Source: an uncultured Bacteroidota bacterium
GTDB taxonomy: Bacteria; Bacteroidota; Bacteroidia; Flavobacteriales_F; PHOS-HE28
Direction: 5' to 3'
NCBI GenBank assembly: GCA_902826215.1
Contig: CADEDY010000014.1
Span: 27,859-91,858 of the forward strand
Length of the DNA: 64,000 nucleotides
Position numbers and translations under genes: made by a program. Shown one piece after another: positions 23,898 to 32,934 of the stretch. The notes beneath the pieces are model-generated. The model was not told where the DNA came from, searched no databases, and saw nothing but the letters and a program-made list of their open reading frames with translations. Every line of letters starts with the position of its first letter. Position 1 is the first letter of the stretch.

Positions 23898-24905
23898 TCA
23901 ACCCAACTTCGCGATATCGCTGAGCCAAGCTTCAAGCAAAGGCCGTTCATCTTCGCCCACCAAGCCCATGGTGATGAACTCGTTGTAGCAAGCACGCATG
24001 TTGGCGCCGATGTGCTCCGCGCCAGGCTTCAAGGGTAGGGCTTGCAGACGGTCGCAGATCGCTTTGTTGTTCTGGTAGCCGATGACCTCGTCTGCAAAGT
24101 CCTTCATCAGGTTGTGCGCATTGCGTTCCTGCCAGACGGTCGCATTGTGGAAGAGCACGTCCCAGCCATTCTCCCAACAGATCCGGACCGCCACATAGCT
24201 CCGCCAGATGTCCGTCATTCGGAAGCTGCAATAGGAGGGGAGGTACAACAACGTGAAGGCCTCACGGAACCACGACGTGTTCTGTGAATTGAAAGGGCAC
24301 CAAGCGCCTTTTCCCAACGAAACCGGGGTTTCGCGCTGATCGAAGTTCAGTGGAAGCTTACCGGTGAGGCGATAGATGGCGTCCACATCGGGATTCTCAT
24401 CCGCAAGCCCTTGCTGGATCGGGCAATTGCGCTTCGTCGGAGCTGGTGTTGCGGGTTGCTGGTCCTGCAGGTTCTCCAACGGAAAACCGCGGGGCCAGAT
24501 CGGCTCTTCGCTGAATGAGCGGTAGAGGTTGACCCAACCCGTGCCTTCGAAGCTCGCTGCATGGTGTTCTCGTGTGCGGGCCTCCCAGAACGGCTCACGA
24601 GGGAAGTTGTCGTCGTCGGATTCGAGGATCACTTCCGCACCGCGTTGGATGGCCTCGAGGTAACCTAGGTTCTTGCGGCCGTAGTGCCTTTCTGGAAGCA
24701 AATTCGCCAACTCGAAGGGCATGGTCCTCTGCCGTGGAAGACCCCAGAAATCGCAGCCTTCCAGCTCGAAATCGGCGGGCGATGGGCGATCCCCGATCAG
24801 GATGAAATCGATGCCACGTGCCGAGCAACCTTCGGCAAAGGACTGCAACACCCCATTGGGCGCGGAGATGGATGTGATGACAAGGGCAGTGCGCGCGGAA
24901 CTCAT
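23898..24905 (-). CDS. STELLO-type (DUF288) glycosyltransferase
   Basis: This 335-residue protein matches the STELLO glycosyltransferase domain first described in plants: ALVITSISAPNGVLQSFA at the N-terminus, IGDRPSPADF, NLGYLEAIQRGAEVILESDDDN (DDDN at 97-100, probable metal/nucleotide-sugar site) and later SFRMTDIWRSYVAVRICW. There is no signal peptide or membrane helix, so it is cytosolic. Its start overlaps the GT2 gene stop by 4 bp, making it the last gene of a three-gene glycosyltransferase operon. It likely adds a sugar in synthesis of a surface glycan. Donor and acceptor are unknown. Confidence 0.82.
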   Translation of the reverse strand: MSSARTALVITSISAPNGVLQSFAEGCSARGIDFILIGDRPSPADFELEGCDFWGLPRQRTMPFELANLLPERHYGRKNLGYLEAIQRGAEVILESDDDNFPREPFWEARTREHHAASFEGTGWVNLYRSFSEEPIWPRGFPLENLQDQQPATPAPTKRNCPIQQGLADENPDVDAIYRLTGKLPLNFDQRETPVSLGKGAWCPFNSQNTSWFREAFTLLYLPSYCSFRMTDIWRSYVAVRICWENGWDVLFHNATVWQERNAHNLMKDFADEVIGYQNNKAICDRLQALPLKPGAEHIGANMRACYNEFITMGLVGEDERPLLEAWLSDIAKLG

Positions 24906-25636
24906 AGGCGTACGGATCGGAAAAGCAATCGTTTCTTGAAATAGTGCAGCAGCACATCGATGGAATTGCGGATCGCCTTCTCGGAAACCCGGGGACTGGG
25001 CGCCTTGTAGTGGATCGGGATCTCCGCGAATCGGGTGAAGCGCAGCAGGTAGCGCAATTCCGTTTGGTAGAAGTGGGCCTTCGATAACAAAGGATACGCA
25101 AGGAATTTACCCACGATATTGCGGTGAAAGCCTTGGTAACCGGAGGTCATGTCATACATCCGCGTTCCGAGCATCACGTTGCTCAGGATGGTTCCCACCT
25201 TGGAGAGCACCAAGCGCTTGAAACTTGATTCCGTGATGGAGCCACCGTTGATGAAGCGGCTCCCGAATGCACATTCGTTGCCCTCATTCAATACCCTCAA
25301 GAACATGGGAAGCGCACGCGGATCGTGTGAAAGTCCCGCGTCCATTTCGATGATAAGCTCGTGGCCTTTGTCATAGGCCTCGCGGTAGCCGCGGAGGTAG
25401 GCATCCACCACATTCCGGTTCTCAGGGGCCCAAACGGCCTTGAAGCGTGGGTCGCGCTTTTCCAAGCCTTGACAGAGTTCCAGCGTTCGATCCTTGGAAA
25501 CACCATCGACGATCAGGTAAACGGTGCCCGATTCTACACGGTCCAGCACTTGCGTGAGTGCTCTGGTGAACAATTCGAATTCCTGCTCTTCGTTGGCCAG
25601 CGGGATCACAAGCGCCCAATCGTTGTCGTAATACAT
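24902..25636 (-). CDS. Family 2 glycosyltransferase, DPM1-like
   Basis: This 244-residue GT-A enzyme has no membrane helices. It shows the nucleotide-binding start WALVIPLANEEQEFEL, IVDGVSKDRT, the metal-binding region IIEMDAGLSHDP and GSRFINGGSI, the pattern of polyprenol-phosphate mannose/glucose synthases (DPM1, DpgS-like without the C-terminal membrane part). It would make a polyprenol-phosphate sugar. The GT-C gene directly upstream (stop and start adjacent) is the natural user of such a donor. Confidence 0.88.
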   Translation of the reverse strand: MYYDNDWALVIPLANEEQEFELFTRALTQVLDRVESGTVYLIVDGVSKDRTLELCQGLEKRDPRFKAVWAPENRNVVDAYLRGYREAYDKGHELIIEMDAGLSHDPRALPMFLRVLNEGNECAFGSRFINGGSITESSFKRLVLSKVGTILSNVMLGTRMYDMTSGYQGFHRNIVGKFLAYPLLSKAHFYQTELRYLLRFTRFAEIPIHYKAPSPRVSEKAIRNSIDVLLHYFKKRLLFRSVRL

Positions 25637-27190
25637 CTAGCGCCGGAAGGTGTAGAGTTCGTAGTGGTCCTGCGTTTCGCTCGCAGTTTGTTCAGTAAAG
25701 CCCTGTTCTTTCATCCTAGTGAGAAAAGGGTCGACGGAAGGCCGTCCTTTCACATCCAAGTGAAGGAAGGTGATCGTCGTGGCGTCGTCGACCTTCGGTT
25801 CCACTTTGCTCAATATCACGAATGGAAGATCCGCAGGCAGATGATGCATGATCCGTGGCAGGCCGGAGCGCTTGCGGTCGTCGGTGATCAGGAGGTCGCT
25901 GCCGGCCATTCGCGCGTACCATGCCTCAGGCAGCACATTCTGCACATACTCCGAACCAGCGATCGAAGCGGGGAAAGCGATGCATAGTTGAGCCATGTGC
26001 GCCATCAGGATCCAACCTTGCCCCCGACGAGGGATCACCCGCATCGCCAGATCGACGATAACGACGGCCAGAAGCGGCCAAAAGTAGGCCAAATACTGCT
26101 CGCCGACAGCGTGTGGTGGGCTCACCCCCATGAGGTACAAGGCCAATGTGAAGGCTCCTGCCCACAGCATGGTCATGGTGTAGAACATGATCGGTCGATC
26201 CCAAGGGATCCGTTGGAAGGAACCACGCCGGAACAGGATCCAGAGGCCTGCCGTTCCGAATGCTGTGCAGACAAGCAAGTAAACATAGCGCAGCAGATGA
26301 CCATTGGCGAAGAAGGCGAGTGCGGCGTAGAAGAACGTGCGGACGCGATCGAGAAAGCTTACGGCATCGGCGGGGTCCTTCACTTTGTTCTTGTATACAT
26401 CGATGAAATCGAAGATCTCCGGGAACAGGGCAAGGAACAACGCAACGGAAGCGAGCAACGACAATGCGTAGCGAAGGGTAGGGGCTCTGAAACCGTTCCG
26501 GAACAGCATGAAAAGCGCGCCCGGAAGCAGTAGGAAGGTGAAATAGTAGTGCGTCAGCATCCCTGCCGCATTCACCAGCGTGAACAGGACCCGATGCCAA
26601 GGTCGCACCGTGCCATTCAGCAACCGATCCGAGAGCAGGTAAGAAGCCATGGCGAACAACGCCATGAATTGGTAATGGCGCGCTTCCAGATCGATCTGCA
26701 CGACGGCCGGGGAGAGGTACCAGAGCGCCAAAGCGACCCATACCGCAGGTGAATTTCCCCAGAGACGGCGGGCCACCATCAGCATCAACGCACCAACACC
26801 GACTCCAGCGAACACGTTGAGCAGCGCACCACCCGAGATACCTGCTCCGAAAAGGACGTGTACAGCGTGGAGCGCCCAGAAGTAGAGCGGCGGGTGTATA
26901 TCGAAGTGCGCCAGATCGTGCGATACGGTGCCGAACATCATGTGCGAAGGCCGAGCGTAGTAGGCTTGGATATCGCCTGCCACCCGGCGCCGATCCACCA
27001 TGCCATCGATGTTCTCCTGATAGGCTCCCTCCGTCGCAGCCGCACAGAGGTAGCTGACGCTCTCGTCGTGCGAAAGTCCCTTTTTCAGCACGAGAACTCC
27101 GTGAAGCCGCATGCCGAAACCCCATGCAAGCAACCCGATGAGTACGACTCGCGCCATGCGCTCCAGGTGTTCTTTGCGGCCGAGGTCCAT
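25637..27190 (-). CDS. GT-C glycosyltransferase of the ArnT/PMT family
   Basis: This 517-residue integral membrane protein has about 11-12 hydrophobic helices. The GT-C signature acidic pair sits in the first periplasmic loop (GLSHDESVSYL, D42-E43), followed by FDIHPPLYFWALH, both typical of PMT_2/GT39-GT83 enzymes that use polyprenol-phosphate sugars on the periplasmic side. I chose the ATG at 27190; the frame also opens with a TTG six bases upstream. It is the first gene of the operon with the DPM1-like and STELLO-type genes. The acceptor (lipid, glycan or protein) cannot be told. Confidence 0.85.
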   Translation of the reverse strand: MDLGRKEHLERMARVVLIGLLAWGFGMRLHGVLVLKKGLSHDESVSYLCAAATEGAYQENIDGMVDRRRVAGDIQAYYARPSHMMFGTVSHDLAHFDIHPPLYFWALHAVHVLFGAGISGGALLNVFAGVGVGALMLMVARRLWGNSPAVWVALALWYLSPAVVQIDLEARHYQFMALFAMASYLLSDRLLNGTVRPWHRVLFTLVNAAGMLTHYYFTFLLLPGALFMLFRNGFRAPTLRYALSLLASVALFLALFPEIFDFIDVYKNKVKDPADAVSFLDRVRTFFYAALAFFANGHLLRYVYLLVCTAFGTAGLWILFRRGSFQRIPWDRPIMFYTMTMLWAGAFTLALYLMGVSPPHAVGEQYLAYFWPLLAVVIVDLAMRVIPRRGQGWILMAHMAQLCIAFPASIAGSEYVQNVLPEAWYARMAGSDLLITDDRKRSGLPRIMHHLPADLPFVILSKVEPKVDDATTITFLHLDVKGRPSVDPFLTRMKEQGFTEQTASETQDHYELYTFRR

Positions 27191-27280
27191 TTTCAAGGGA
27201 TGGCAAGTTTATCACTCCTCGACTTGGCGCGCCCCTAACTCCGCGTGTTCCGTTCCTTTGACGCGCTTAACAGAATACGC

Positions 27281-28807
27281 ATGGCATCAGCGGAGAGCTT
27301 CGAGACCCTCATGAAGGACGGGTATTTGTTCAAAGGGGACAGCATCACCCTTGGTGGTCCGATGTTCGAGGGGGAGATCCCTTCGGGCGCCTTGGTAAAA
27401 GTGCCGCTGCGGACGATGAATCGCCATGGCTTGATCTGTGGCGCCACCGGTAGCGGTAAGACCAAGACACTGCAAGTGATCGCCGAGCAGCTTTCCCTTT
27501 CCGGGGTTCCCGTGCTGCTCATGGATGTGAAGGGCGACCTCAGTGGTCTGGCCCAGCCCGGCGTTACGAACGACAAGATCACGGCTCGTCATGCCCGTTT
27601 GGGACTGCCGTACGAGCCACAGGGCCTTCCTGTGGAATTGCTCACCCTGAGCAACGAACCAGGCGCGCGGTTGCGGGCCACGGTCAGCGAGTTCGGCCCG
27701 GTGCTTTTAAGCAGGATACTGGATCTCAACGACACGCAGCAAAGTGTGCTCGCACTGGTCTTCAAGTACTGCGACGACAACGGTTTGGCGCTGCTCGACC
27801 TGAAGGATCTGCGTCGCGTGCTTCAGTTCACCACCGATGAAGGGAAGGAGGATATCCGCAAGCAATACGGTCAGGTGAGCAGTTCCACGGTGAACATCAT
27901 CCTGCGCAAGCTCATTGAGATCGAGCAACAAGGGGCAGAGGCGTTCTTCGGTGAGCGGTCCTTCGAAGTGGAGGATCTTCTTGCCACACGCGACGGGAAA
28001 GGCGTGATCCATATCGTTCGCCTCACCGATATCCAGGACAAACCCAAGCTTTTCAGCACCTTCATGCTCTGTCTCCTAGCCGAGATCTACCAGAAATTCC
28101 CCGAGGTCGGCGATCCGGAGAAGCCCAAGCTGGTGCTCTTCATCGACGAAGCCCACCTCATCTTCAACACGGCCACCAAGGCGTTGCTGGACCAATTGGA
28201 AACGATCATCAAACTGATCCGGTCCAAAGGCGTCGGTATCTATTTCTGTACACAGGACCCCAGCGACGTGCCGGAAAGCGTTCTCGGTCAGCTCGGCTTG
28301 AAGGTGCAACACGCCTTGCGGGCATTCACCGCCAAGGATCGCACGACCATCAAAAAGACCGCCCAGAACTACCCGCTTACGGACCATTACGACACCGAAG
28401 CGCTGATCACATCGCTCGGGATCGGTGAAGCACTTGTTACGGCGCTGAGTGAAAAGGGGACCCCAACCCCGCTGGCGCATACGCTCCTTCGCGCGCCCAT
28501 CTCACGCATGGATGTCCTGACCTCGGGAGAGACGGCAGGGTTGGTCCGCCAAAGCCGGATCGCGGAACATTACAACGAGGTGATCGATCGCGAGAGTGCC
28601 TTTGAGATCCTGGAAGAGCGGATGAAGAAGCACGCTGTACAGGAAGAACCGAAGACGCCTGCTAAGCCCGCTAAGCCTGGCAAGAAGGAGCCCTCCATGA
28701 TCGAGGACATCAGCAAGAACACCATGGTGCGTCAGGTCGGCCGCACGGTCTTTCGTGAGTTGGCCCGTGGCCTATTGGGCGTTCTGGGTGTGAAGTCCCG
28801 TCGATGA
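27281..28807 (+). CDS. HerA-like ATPase, DUF853 family
   Basis: From the ATG at 27281 (a GTG at 27245 is also in frame) the protein has 508 residues. It has Walker A GATGSGKTKT, the DUF853 motif LLMDVKGDLSGLAQPG, Walker B LVLFIDEAHLIF and FCTQDPSDVPESVLGQLG. These belong to the HerA/FtsK superfamily bacterial DUF853 group (E. coli YjgR), hexameric ATPases of unclear role. A Lys/Pro-rich linker (about 452-475) precedes the C-terminus. The endonuclease-fold gene begins inside its last four bases. That protein is exported, so a HerA-nuclease complex is unlikely. Confidence 0.9.
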   Translation: MASAESFETLMKDGYLFKGDSITLGGPMFEGEIPSGALVKVPLRTMNRHGLICGATGSGKTKTLQVIAEQLSLSGVPVLLMDVKGDLSGLAQPGVTNDKITARHARLGLPYEPQGLPVELLTLSNEPGARLRATVSEFGPVLLSRILDLNDTQQSVLALVFKYCDDNGLALLDLKDLRRVLQFTTDEGKEDIRKQYGQVSSSTVNIILRKLIEIEQQGAEAFFGERSFEVEDLLATRDGKGVIHIVRLTDIQDKPKLFSTFMLCLLAEIYQKFPEVGDPEKPKLVLFIDEAHLIFNTATKALLDQLETIIKLIRSKGVGIYFCTQDPSDVPESVLGQLGLKVQHALRAFTAKDRTTIKKTAQNYPLTDHYDTEALITSLGIGEALVTALSEKGTPTPLAHTLLRAPISRMDVLTSGETAGLVRQSRIAEHYNEVIDRESAFEILEERMKKHAVQEEPKTPAKPAKPGKKEPSMIEDISKNTMVRQVGRTVFRELARGLLGVLGVKSRR

Positions 28808-29835
28808 AGAGTCCTGCGCAAGTGGTCTTTCTGCTGTTGTTGTCCACCTCGTTCGGTTGCGGTGCTGCGCTTTCTACGGATGAACTGAAGAAGGATCCGA
28901 CCGCCGCCGAGAGCGATACCAAGGGGTTTCCGCTCACCGGTCGGCACGTGGTCTGTTACAACGTGGAGAACCTGTTCGATACCAAGGATGACCCCGCAAC
29001 GAATGATCAGGACTTCCTTCCTGGTTCGGCCATGCAATGGACCGAAGAAAGACTCGCTCTGAAGCTGGACCACCTCGCTGAAGCGATCGGCCTCGCAGGC
29101 GATGGATATCCTGCCTTGATCGGTTTGGTGGAGGTGGAGAACAAGCAAGTGGTCGAACGGCTTGTCAATGAAACGGCATTGAGAGGAGCCCGATACACCA
29201 TTGTTCACCAGGATTCGCCGGATGAACGTGGGATCGATGTCGCGCTGTGTTTCGATCCATCCGCATTGCGCTTGGTGAACTCGGAATTCTTGGAGGTATC
29301 GCTAGATGAAGATCGCACGAGGGATATCCTACATGCCGAGTTGAATGGCGGAGAACTCACGTTCCACGTTTTCGTGAACCACTGGCCCAGTCGACGTGGT
29401 GGACCGGCGCAAAGCGAACCGAAACGGATGGCAGCGGCCAAGGTCCTGCGCGATGCCATCGAAAAGGTCCGGACAGGCACTACAACACATGTGCTTGTGA
29501 TGGGCGATTTCAATGACACGCCGAACGATCAAAGCATTCAAGAGGGTCTTGGAGCCGGTTGTTCCGTGAAAGGAGAACGCTTGGTCGACCTCATGTGCAT
29601 GGAACAACCAGCCGGCCATGGAAGCTATCTGTACCGTGGGGCCTGGGACTATCTCGATCAATTCATCGTTGATCCGAGTCTCCTACCGCAGGTCAAGAAG
29701 GCATCCGCCCTATGGAACGAGAACTTGCTGTTCCGGCATCCGAAATACGGCCTTTCACCGGATAAGACGTACAGCGGCGGGCACTACAAGGGTGGCTACA
29801 GCGACCACTTACCGATCGTGCTGGAGTTCAATTGA
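28804..29835 (+). CDS. Exported endonuclease/exonuclease/phosphatase family protein
   Basis: This 343-residue EEP-fold protein has a signal sequence with a possible lipidation cysteine (LLLLSTSFGC). The catalytic motifs are in order: YNVENLFD, LIGLVEVEN (metal Glu), RGIDVAL, FVNHWPSRRGG (catalytic His), VMGDFND and YSDHLPIVL. Such periplasmic or surface EEP proteins act as phosphodiesterases or nucleases, possibly for extracellular DNA or phosphate scavenging. The substrate is not determinable. It overlaps the DUF853 gene by 4 bp and ends before a hairpin terminator. Confidence 0.9.
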   Translation: MKSPAQVVFLLLLSTSFGCGAALSTDELKKDPTAAESDTKGFPLTGRHVVCYNVENLFDTKDDPATNDQDFLPGSAMQWTEERLALKLDHLAEAIGLAGDGYPALIGLVEVENKQVVERLVNETALRGARYTIVHQDSPDERGIDVALCFDPSALRLVNSEFLEVSLDEDRTRDILHAELNGGELTFHVFVNHWPSRRGGPAQSEPKRMAAAKVLRDAIEKVRTGTTTHVLVMGDFNDTPNDQSIQEGLGAGCSVKGERLVDLMCMEQPAGHGSYLYRGAWDYLDQFIVDPSLLPQVKKASALWNENLLFRHPKYGLSPDKTYSGGHYKGGYSDHLPIVLEFN

Positions 29836-29860
29836 ACGCACTTCGGGCAGCCAAAAGGAG

Positions 29861-29887
29861 AACGCCCCGGATTCGTTCCGAGGCGTT
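29861..29887. terminator. Bidirectional hairpin between convergent genes
   Basis: Arms 29861-29871 and 29877-29887 pair over 11 positions with a single C-A mismatch around a 5-nt loop. It is placed between the converging ends of the EEP gene and the LPP20-like lipoprotein gene. Confidence 0.6.
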
Positions 29888-29907
29888 CCAGTGTGGAATG
29901 GGCCGGT

Positions 29908-30480
29908 TCACTCGGTCACGGCATCCGACTTACGGATCTCCTCGTCGAGGATCTCATCGATCTTCTTGCGGGTGATGTCGTCGATCTTATCATCCGTCCG
30001 GGCTTGCTTCTTCATGAACCGGAACATGGCGTTCTTCTTGATCTCGTAGGCCACGTAAACCGTGTAGTCCTTCGTGGTCTCGTTGTAACGCACTTCCTCG
30101 TCGATCTTCCGCATGTCGGCCATCTCGGTGTTCATCACCTCCCGCACCAGCGTTTGGAACTTGTCCGCCACATCCGCCGCATTCCCGTTCTCGGTTTGAC
30201 CCAAGTACTGGTCGGTTACCGCACGGATATTGGTCTTCACCTGTGCTGCGAGCTGGTTCTTCGCGTCCAGATCCGCCTTGCTACGCGCGATGTTCTGGGC
30301 TTGGCTCACACCCATGCCCGTTCCACGGAACCAAGCGGCATTGCTCTCGTACTTGCTACCGGAGAAGGGCTGCTTCACTTTCTCCCCAGCGGGGTTGTTC
30401 TTCTTGTTGCACGCGCTGAGGCCGCCGATCAGGGCCATGCAGAGGGTGAGGGGAATGGCGACAGTGCGTAGGGCGTTCAT
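29908..30480 (-). CDS. LPP20-like lipoprotein
   Basis: The 190-residue protein from the ATG at 30480 has a clear lipobox (ALIGGLSAC|NKKN). The mature part contains RGTGMGVSQAQNIARSKADLDAKNQLAAQV, the pattern of the LPP20 family (small residues, then A-rich helices). A C-terminal helix rich in Lys/Asp follows. Its role is unknown, probably outer-membrane associated. The gene is monocistronic and divergent from the SRPBCC gene. Confidence 0.75.
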   Translation of the reverse strand: MNALRTVAIPLTLCMALIGGLSACNKKNNPAGEKVKQPFSGSKYESNAAWFRGTGMGVSQAQNIARSKADLDAKNQLAAQVKTNIRAVTDQYLGQTENGNAADVADKFQTLVREVMNTEMADMRKIDEEVRYNETTKDYTVYVAYEIKKNAMFRFMKKQARTDDKIDDITRKKIDEILDEEIRKSDAVTE

Positions 30481-30600
30481 GGTGGTTCGGTTCTGTTTCG
30501 ACCACAAAGAAAAGACCGTGCCAGCGGTTCATCACGATCAAGGCCGTTCATGTCGTAATTGTCCGAATTCGTTCGCATCTTTCGGTCAAATCCACCTGAC

Positions 30601-31647
30601 ATGCGTGTACTAAAGACCATCCTCATCATACTTGGAGCAATAGTGGTTCTAACCGCTGTTCTCATCGCAATGGCTCCGGACGAATATCGTTGTGAGCGCT
30701 CCGTTGTCATCGATGCTCCGCCCAGCACGGTGTATCCACATATTTCGTCATTGGCGGCCATGGACAAATGGTCCCCATGGAACGAGTACGATCCCAACAT
30801 GAAAAAGAGCATGGAGGGAACCGATGGAACGGTCGGGGCAAAGTCCATGTGGGAAGGGAATGAGGACGTTGGCAAAGGGGAGCAGACCATTACAGCGCTT
30901 AAACCGGACCAAGGGGTCGAGTTGGACCTCAAATTCCTTGAGCCTTGGCAGTCGCAAAGCAAGGTGGCCGTGGATCTGGTGCCAGAAGGTGAAGGAACCA
31001 AAGCAACGTGGTCGATGTCCGGTGAGAATGACATGATGGGCAAGTTCTTCGGCCTGTTCATGGACATGGATGCCATGATCGGCAAGGACTTCGAGAAGGG
31101 CCTGGCGATGCTGAAGGACGAAACGGAAAAGGCAGCTGCTGCGGATAGGGCTGAATTGGCCGCCAAGACCTCCGGCGGTTATATCGTTGAAACGATCGAA
31201 CACCCGGAAACGGTGTACGTGGGAAAGCGCAACAAGAAGGTGAAGTGGGATGGGATCGGTTCCTATTACGCAACGACCTTGCCTGCCGTAGGCGCTGCAA
31301 TTGGTGCCGCGAAGCTCCAAATGGCGGGAGCACCGAGCGGGATCTACTGGGAGTGGAACGAAAAGGACCAGACGGCTGATATTTTGGCAGGGATGCCGGT
31401 GAAAGGTGACGCAGACATTAAGGTCCCCGGATTCGAAACCCATGTGGTTCCGGCTTCGAAAATGTTGATGATCGCCTACTACGGGGACTATGCTGCCAGT
31501 GGCAAGGCCCACGAAGCCATGGATGCCTTCATTAAGGACAAGGGAATGGATCACTATGGGAACGTGATCGAGGAATACGTCACGGACCCGATGAGCGAAC
31601 CCGATACCACCAAGTGGCTGACGAATATCTACTACATGGTGAAGTAG
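30601..31647 (+). CDS. SRPBCC domain plus GyrI-like effector-binding domain protein
   Basis: From the ATG at 30601 the protein has 348 residues: an N-terminal hydrophobic anchor (LKTILIILGAIVVLTAVLIAM), a polyketide-cyclase/SRPBCC domain (about 25-175, RSVVIDAPPSTVYPHISSL, KWSPWNEYDP) and a C-terminal GyrI-like small-molecule-binding domain (about 190-348, FETHVVPASKMLMIAYYGDY). This fused form is common in Bacteroidota. It probably binds a hydrophobic ligand. No enzymatic residues were recognised. The gene ends 14 bp before a strong terminator. Confidence 0.85.
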   Translation: MRVLKTILIILGAIVVLTAVLIAMAPDEYRCERSVVIDAPPSTVYPHISSLAAMDKWSPWNEYDPNMKKSMEGTDGTVGAKSMWEGNEDVGKGEQTITALKPDQGVELDLKFLEPWQSQSKVAVDLVPEGEGTKATWSMSGENDMMGKFFGLFMDMDAMIGKDFEKGLAMLKDETEKAAAADRAELAAKTSGGYIVETIEHPETVYVGKRNKKVKWDGIGSYYATTLPAVGAAIGAAKLQMAGAPSGIYWEWNEKDQTADILAGMPVKGDADIKVPGFETHVVPASKMLMIAYYGDYAASGKAHEAMDAFIKDKGMDHYGNVIEEYVTDPMSEPDTTKWLTNIYYMVK

Positions 31648-31660
31648 GTTGTTTCCTGAG

Positions 31661-31698
31661 GAAGCCCTGCACCGATCAAAAGACCGGAGCAGGGCTTC
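31661..31698 (+). terminator. Rho-independent terminator
   Basis: A perfect 10-bp stem (GAAGCCCTGC at 31661-31670 with GCAGGGCTTC at 31689-31698) with an 18-nt loop follows the SRPBCC gene and is followed by a T-rich stretch. Confidence 0.7.
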
Positions 31699-31772
31699 TT
31701 CGCTTCCGATCGTTCGCAGTTCGTTTGCATATCCTCCAAAAGGGCCAAGCTTCTGTCCAGACCTTTGCGCTG

Positions 31773-32810
31773 ATGGAACTAGCCTTGGCCAGATACCGAC
31801 TGCTTTTCAAGCATCCTTTCGGCACTGCGCACGGGACAAGGGATGGTACGGATTGTGTCTTCGTGCGACTTTCGGAGGGTGCTGTGCATGGTTACGGAGA
31901 AGCGACACTTCCGCCGTACTTACCGTATGATCAATCTGCTGTCTATCAGGAATTAAGCACCGTGGATCTCAATGCATTTATCCGATCTTTTGAAAGGTCG
32001 CCTTCTTTTCAGGCACTCTCTCCGCCTTCCCGAGCAGCACTCACGACAGCGCACTATGACTTGATATCCAAACGTTTGGATACTTCTATTTCAAGTTCGC
32101 TAGGAATCGCTGAACCGAGGCATCTGGATGGTCGAAGCATGGTCACGTTGGGATTGTGCCCGATTCCTGATATCTCGTTGAAATTGAGCGAATTGCCGAT
32201 TTCATCTTTACTAAAGGTCAAATTAGGGTCAGACCATGATCGTGCGACCTTAGGACGTATTGCAGAATTGGATGCGAGGCCGATATTCCTGGATGCCAAC
32301 CAAGGCTGGGATCATGTTGATCAGGCTCTTGAAGCCATCGCGGTTCTTGGTCCGGATCGGATCGTCGGGATGGAACAGCCGTTCGGCAAGGAACAATGGG
32401 ACCTGCACAAGGATCTAGGCGCTCGAACAAAGATCCCGATCTATGCGGATGAAAGCATCCAGGGTCTGAATGATCTGGAGCATGCGCAAGGCGTGTTCAG
32501 CGGAGTGAATCTGAAGCTGATGAAGTGTGGAGGATTGGATGTTGCCAAAGCGATGGTCGAGCGGGCCAAGTTGCTTGGTTTGCAGGTCATGTTGGGCTCA
32601 ATGAGCGAAAGTTCGTTGGGCTGTGCCGCGATGTATCAACTAAGCGGCATTGCAGATCTTTTGGATCTGGATGGACCGTGGCTGATCAGCAATGATCCAT
32701 TCGAAGGATTGGTAATGGAGGCTGGTGAGTTGCACGTTAGAAGTAGTACGGGAACTGGTGTGGAACCGGCGTTTCCTACATTGTTGAACTGGACCACTAT
32801 TGGCGCATAA
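31773..32810 (+). CDS. Dipeptide epimerase (enolase superfamily)
   Basis: From the ATG at 31773 the 345-residue protein has the enolase-superfamily layout. The catalytic lysine motif is KVK in SSLLKVKLGS. Metal ligands are in FLDANQGW, GMEQPFGK and YADESIQG. The second base lysine is in VNLKLMKCGG. This order matches L-Ala-D/L-Glu type epimerases (YcjG/YkfB), which recycle murein peptides or other dipeptides. Exact dipeptide specificity is not visible. Codon use is more A+T-rich than its neighbours. The frame is open upstream to 31614, but that part crosses the terminator hairpin. Confidence 0.87.
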   Translation: MELALARYRLLFKHPFGTAHGTRDGTDCVFVRLSEGAVHGYGEATLPPYLPYDQSAVYQELSTVDLNAFIRSFERSPSFQALSPPSRAALTTAHYDLISKRLDTSISSSLGIAEPRHLDGRSMVTLGLCPIPDISLKLSELPISSLLKVKLGSDHDRATLGRIAELDARPIFLDANQGWDHVDQALEAIAVLGPDRIVGMEQPFGKEQWDLHKDLGARTKIPIYADESIQGLNDLEHAQGVFSGVNLKLMKCGGLDVAKAMVERAKLLGLQVMLGSMSESSLGCAAMYQLSGIADLLDLDGPWLISNDPFEGLVMEAGELHVRSSTGTGVEPAFPTLLNWTTIGA

Positions 32811-32890
32811 TTTATATTATGTAAAGTTGAATTCGGCTGGAAAAGAACTGAATGGACTCTCCGATCCACCTGCAAGCCATAAAACGAACA

Positions 32891-32911
32891 GGCCGGGAGA
32901 TCATCCCGGCC
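32891..32911 (-). terminator. Terminator hairpin of the gyrA-TPR unit
   Basis: GGCCGGGA (32891-32898) and TCCCGGCC (32904-32911) form a perfect 8-bp stem with a 5-nt loop. In the minus direction it is followed by TGTTCGTTTT. It can also serve the converging epimerase gene. Confidence 0.65.
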
Positions 32912-32934
32912 TGCCCTATGGATATTGTATCCGA

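Noticed and set aside
25926..27215. Minus-strand frame of 429 codons inside the GT-C gene
   Set aside because: Shifted-frame shadow of the membrane protein; composition is Arg/Pro/Ser-rich and lacks the hydrophobic helices that the true frame shows.
27281..29835. HerA-like ATPase plus nuclease as a defence or end-resection pair
   Set aside because: The EEP protein has a secretion signal, so it is in another compartment; DUF853 ATPases are widespread housekeeping-type genes.
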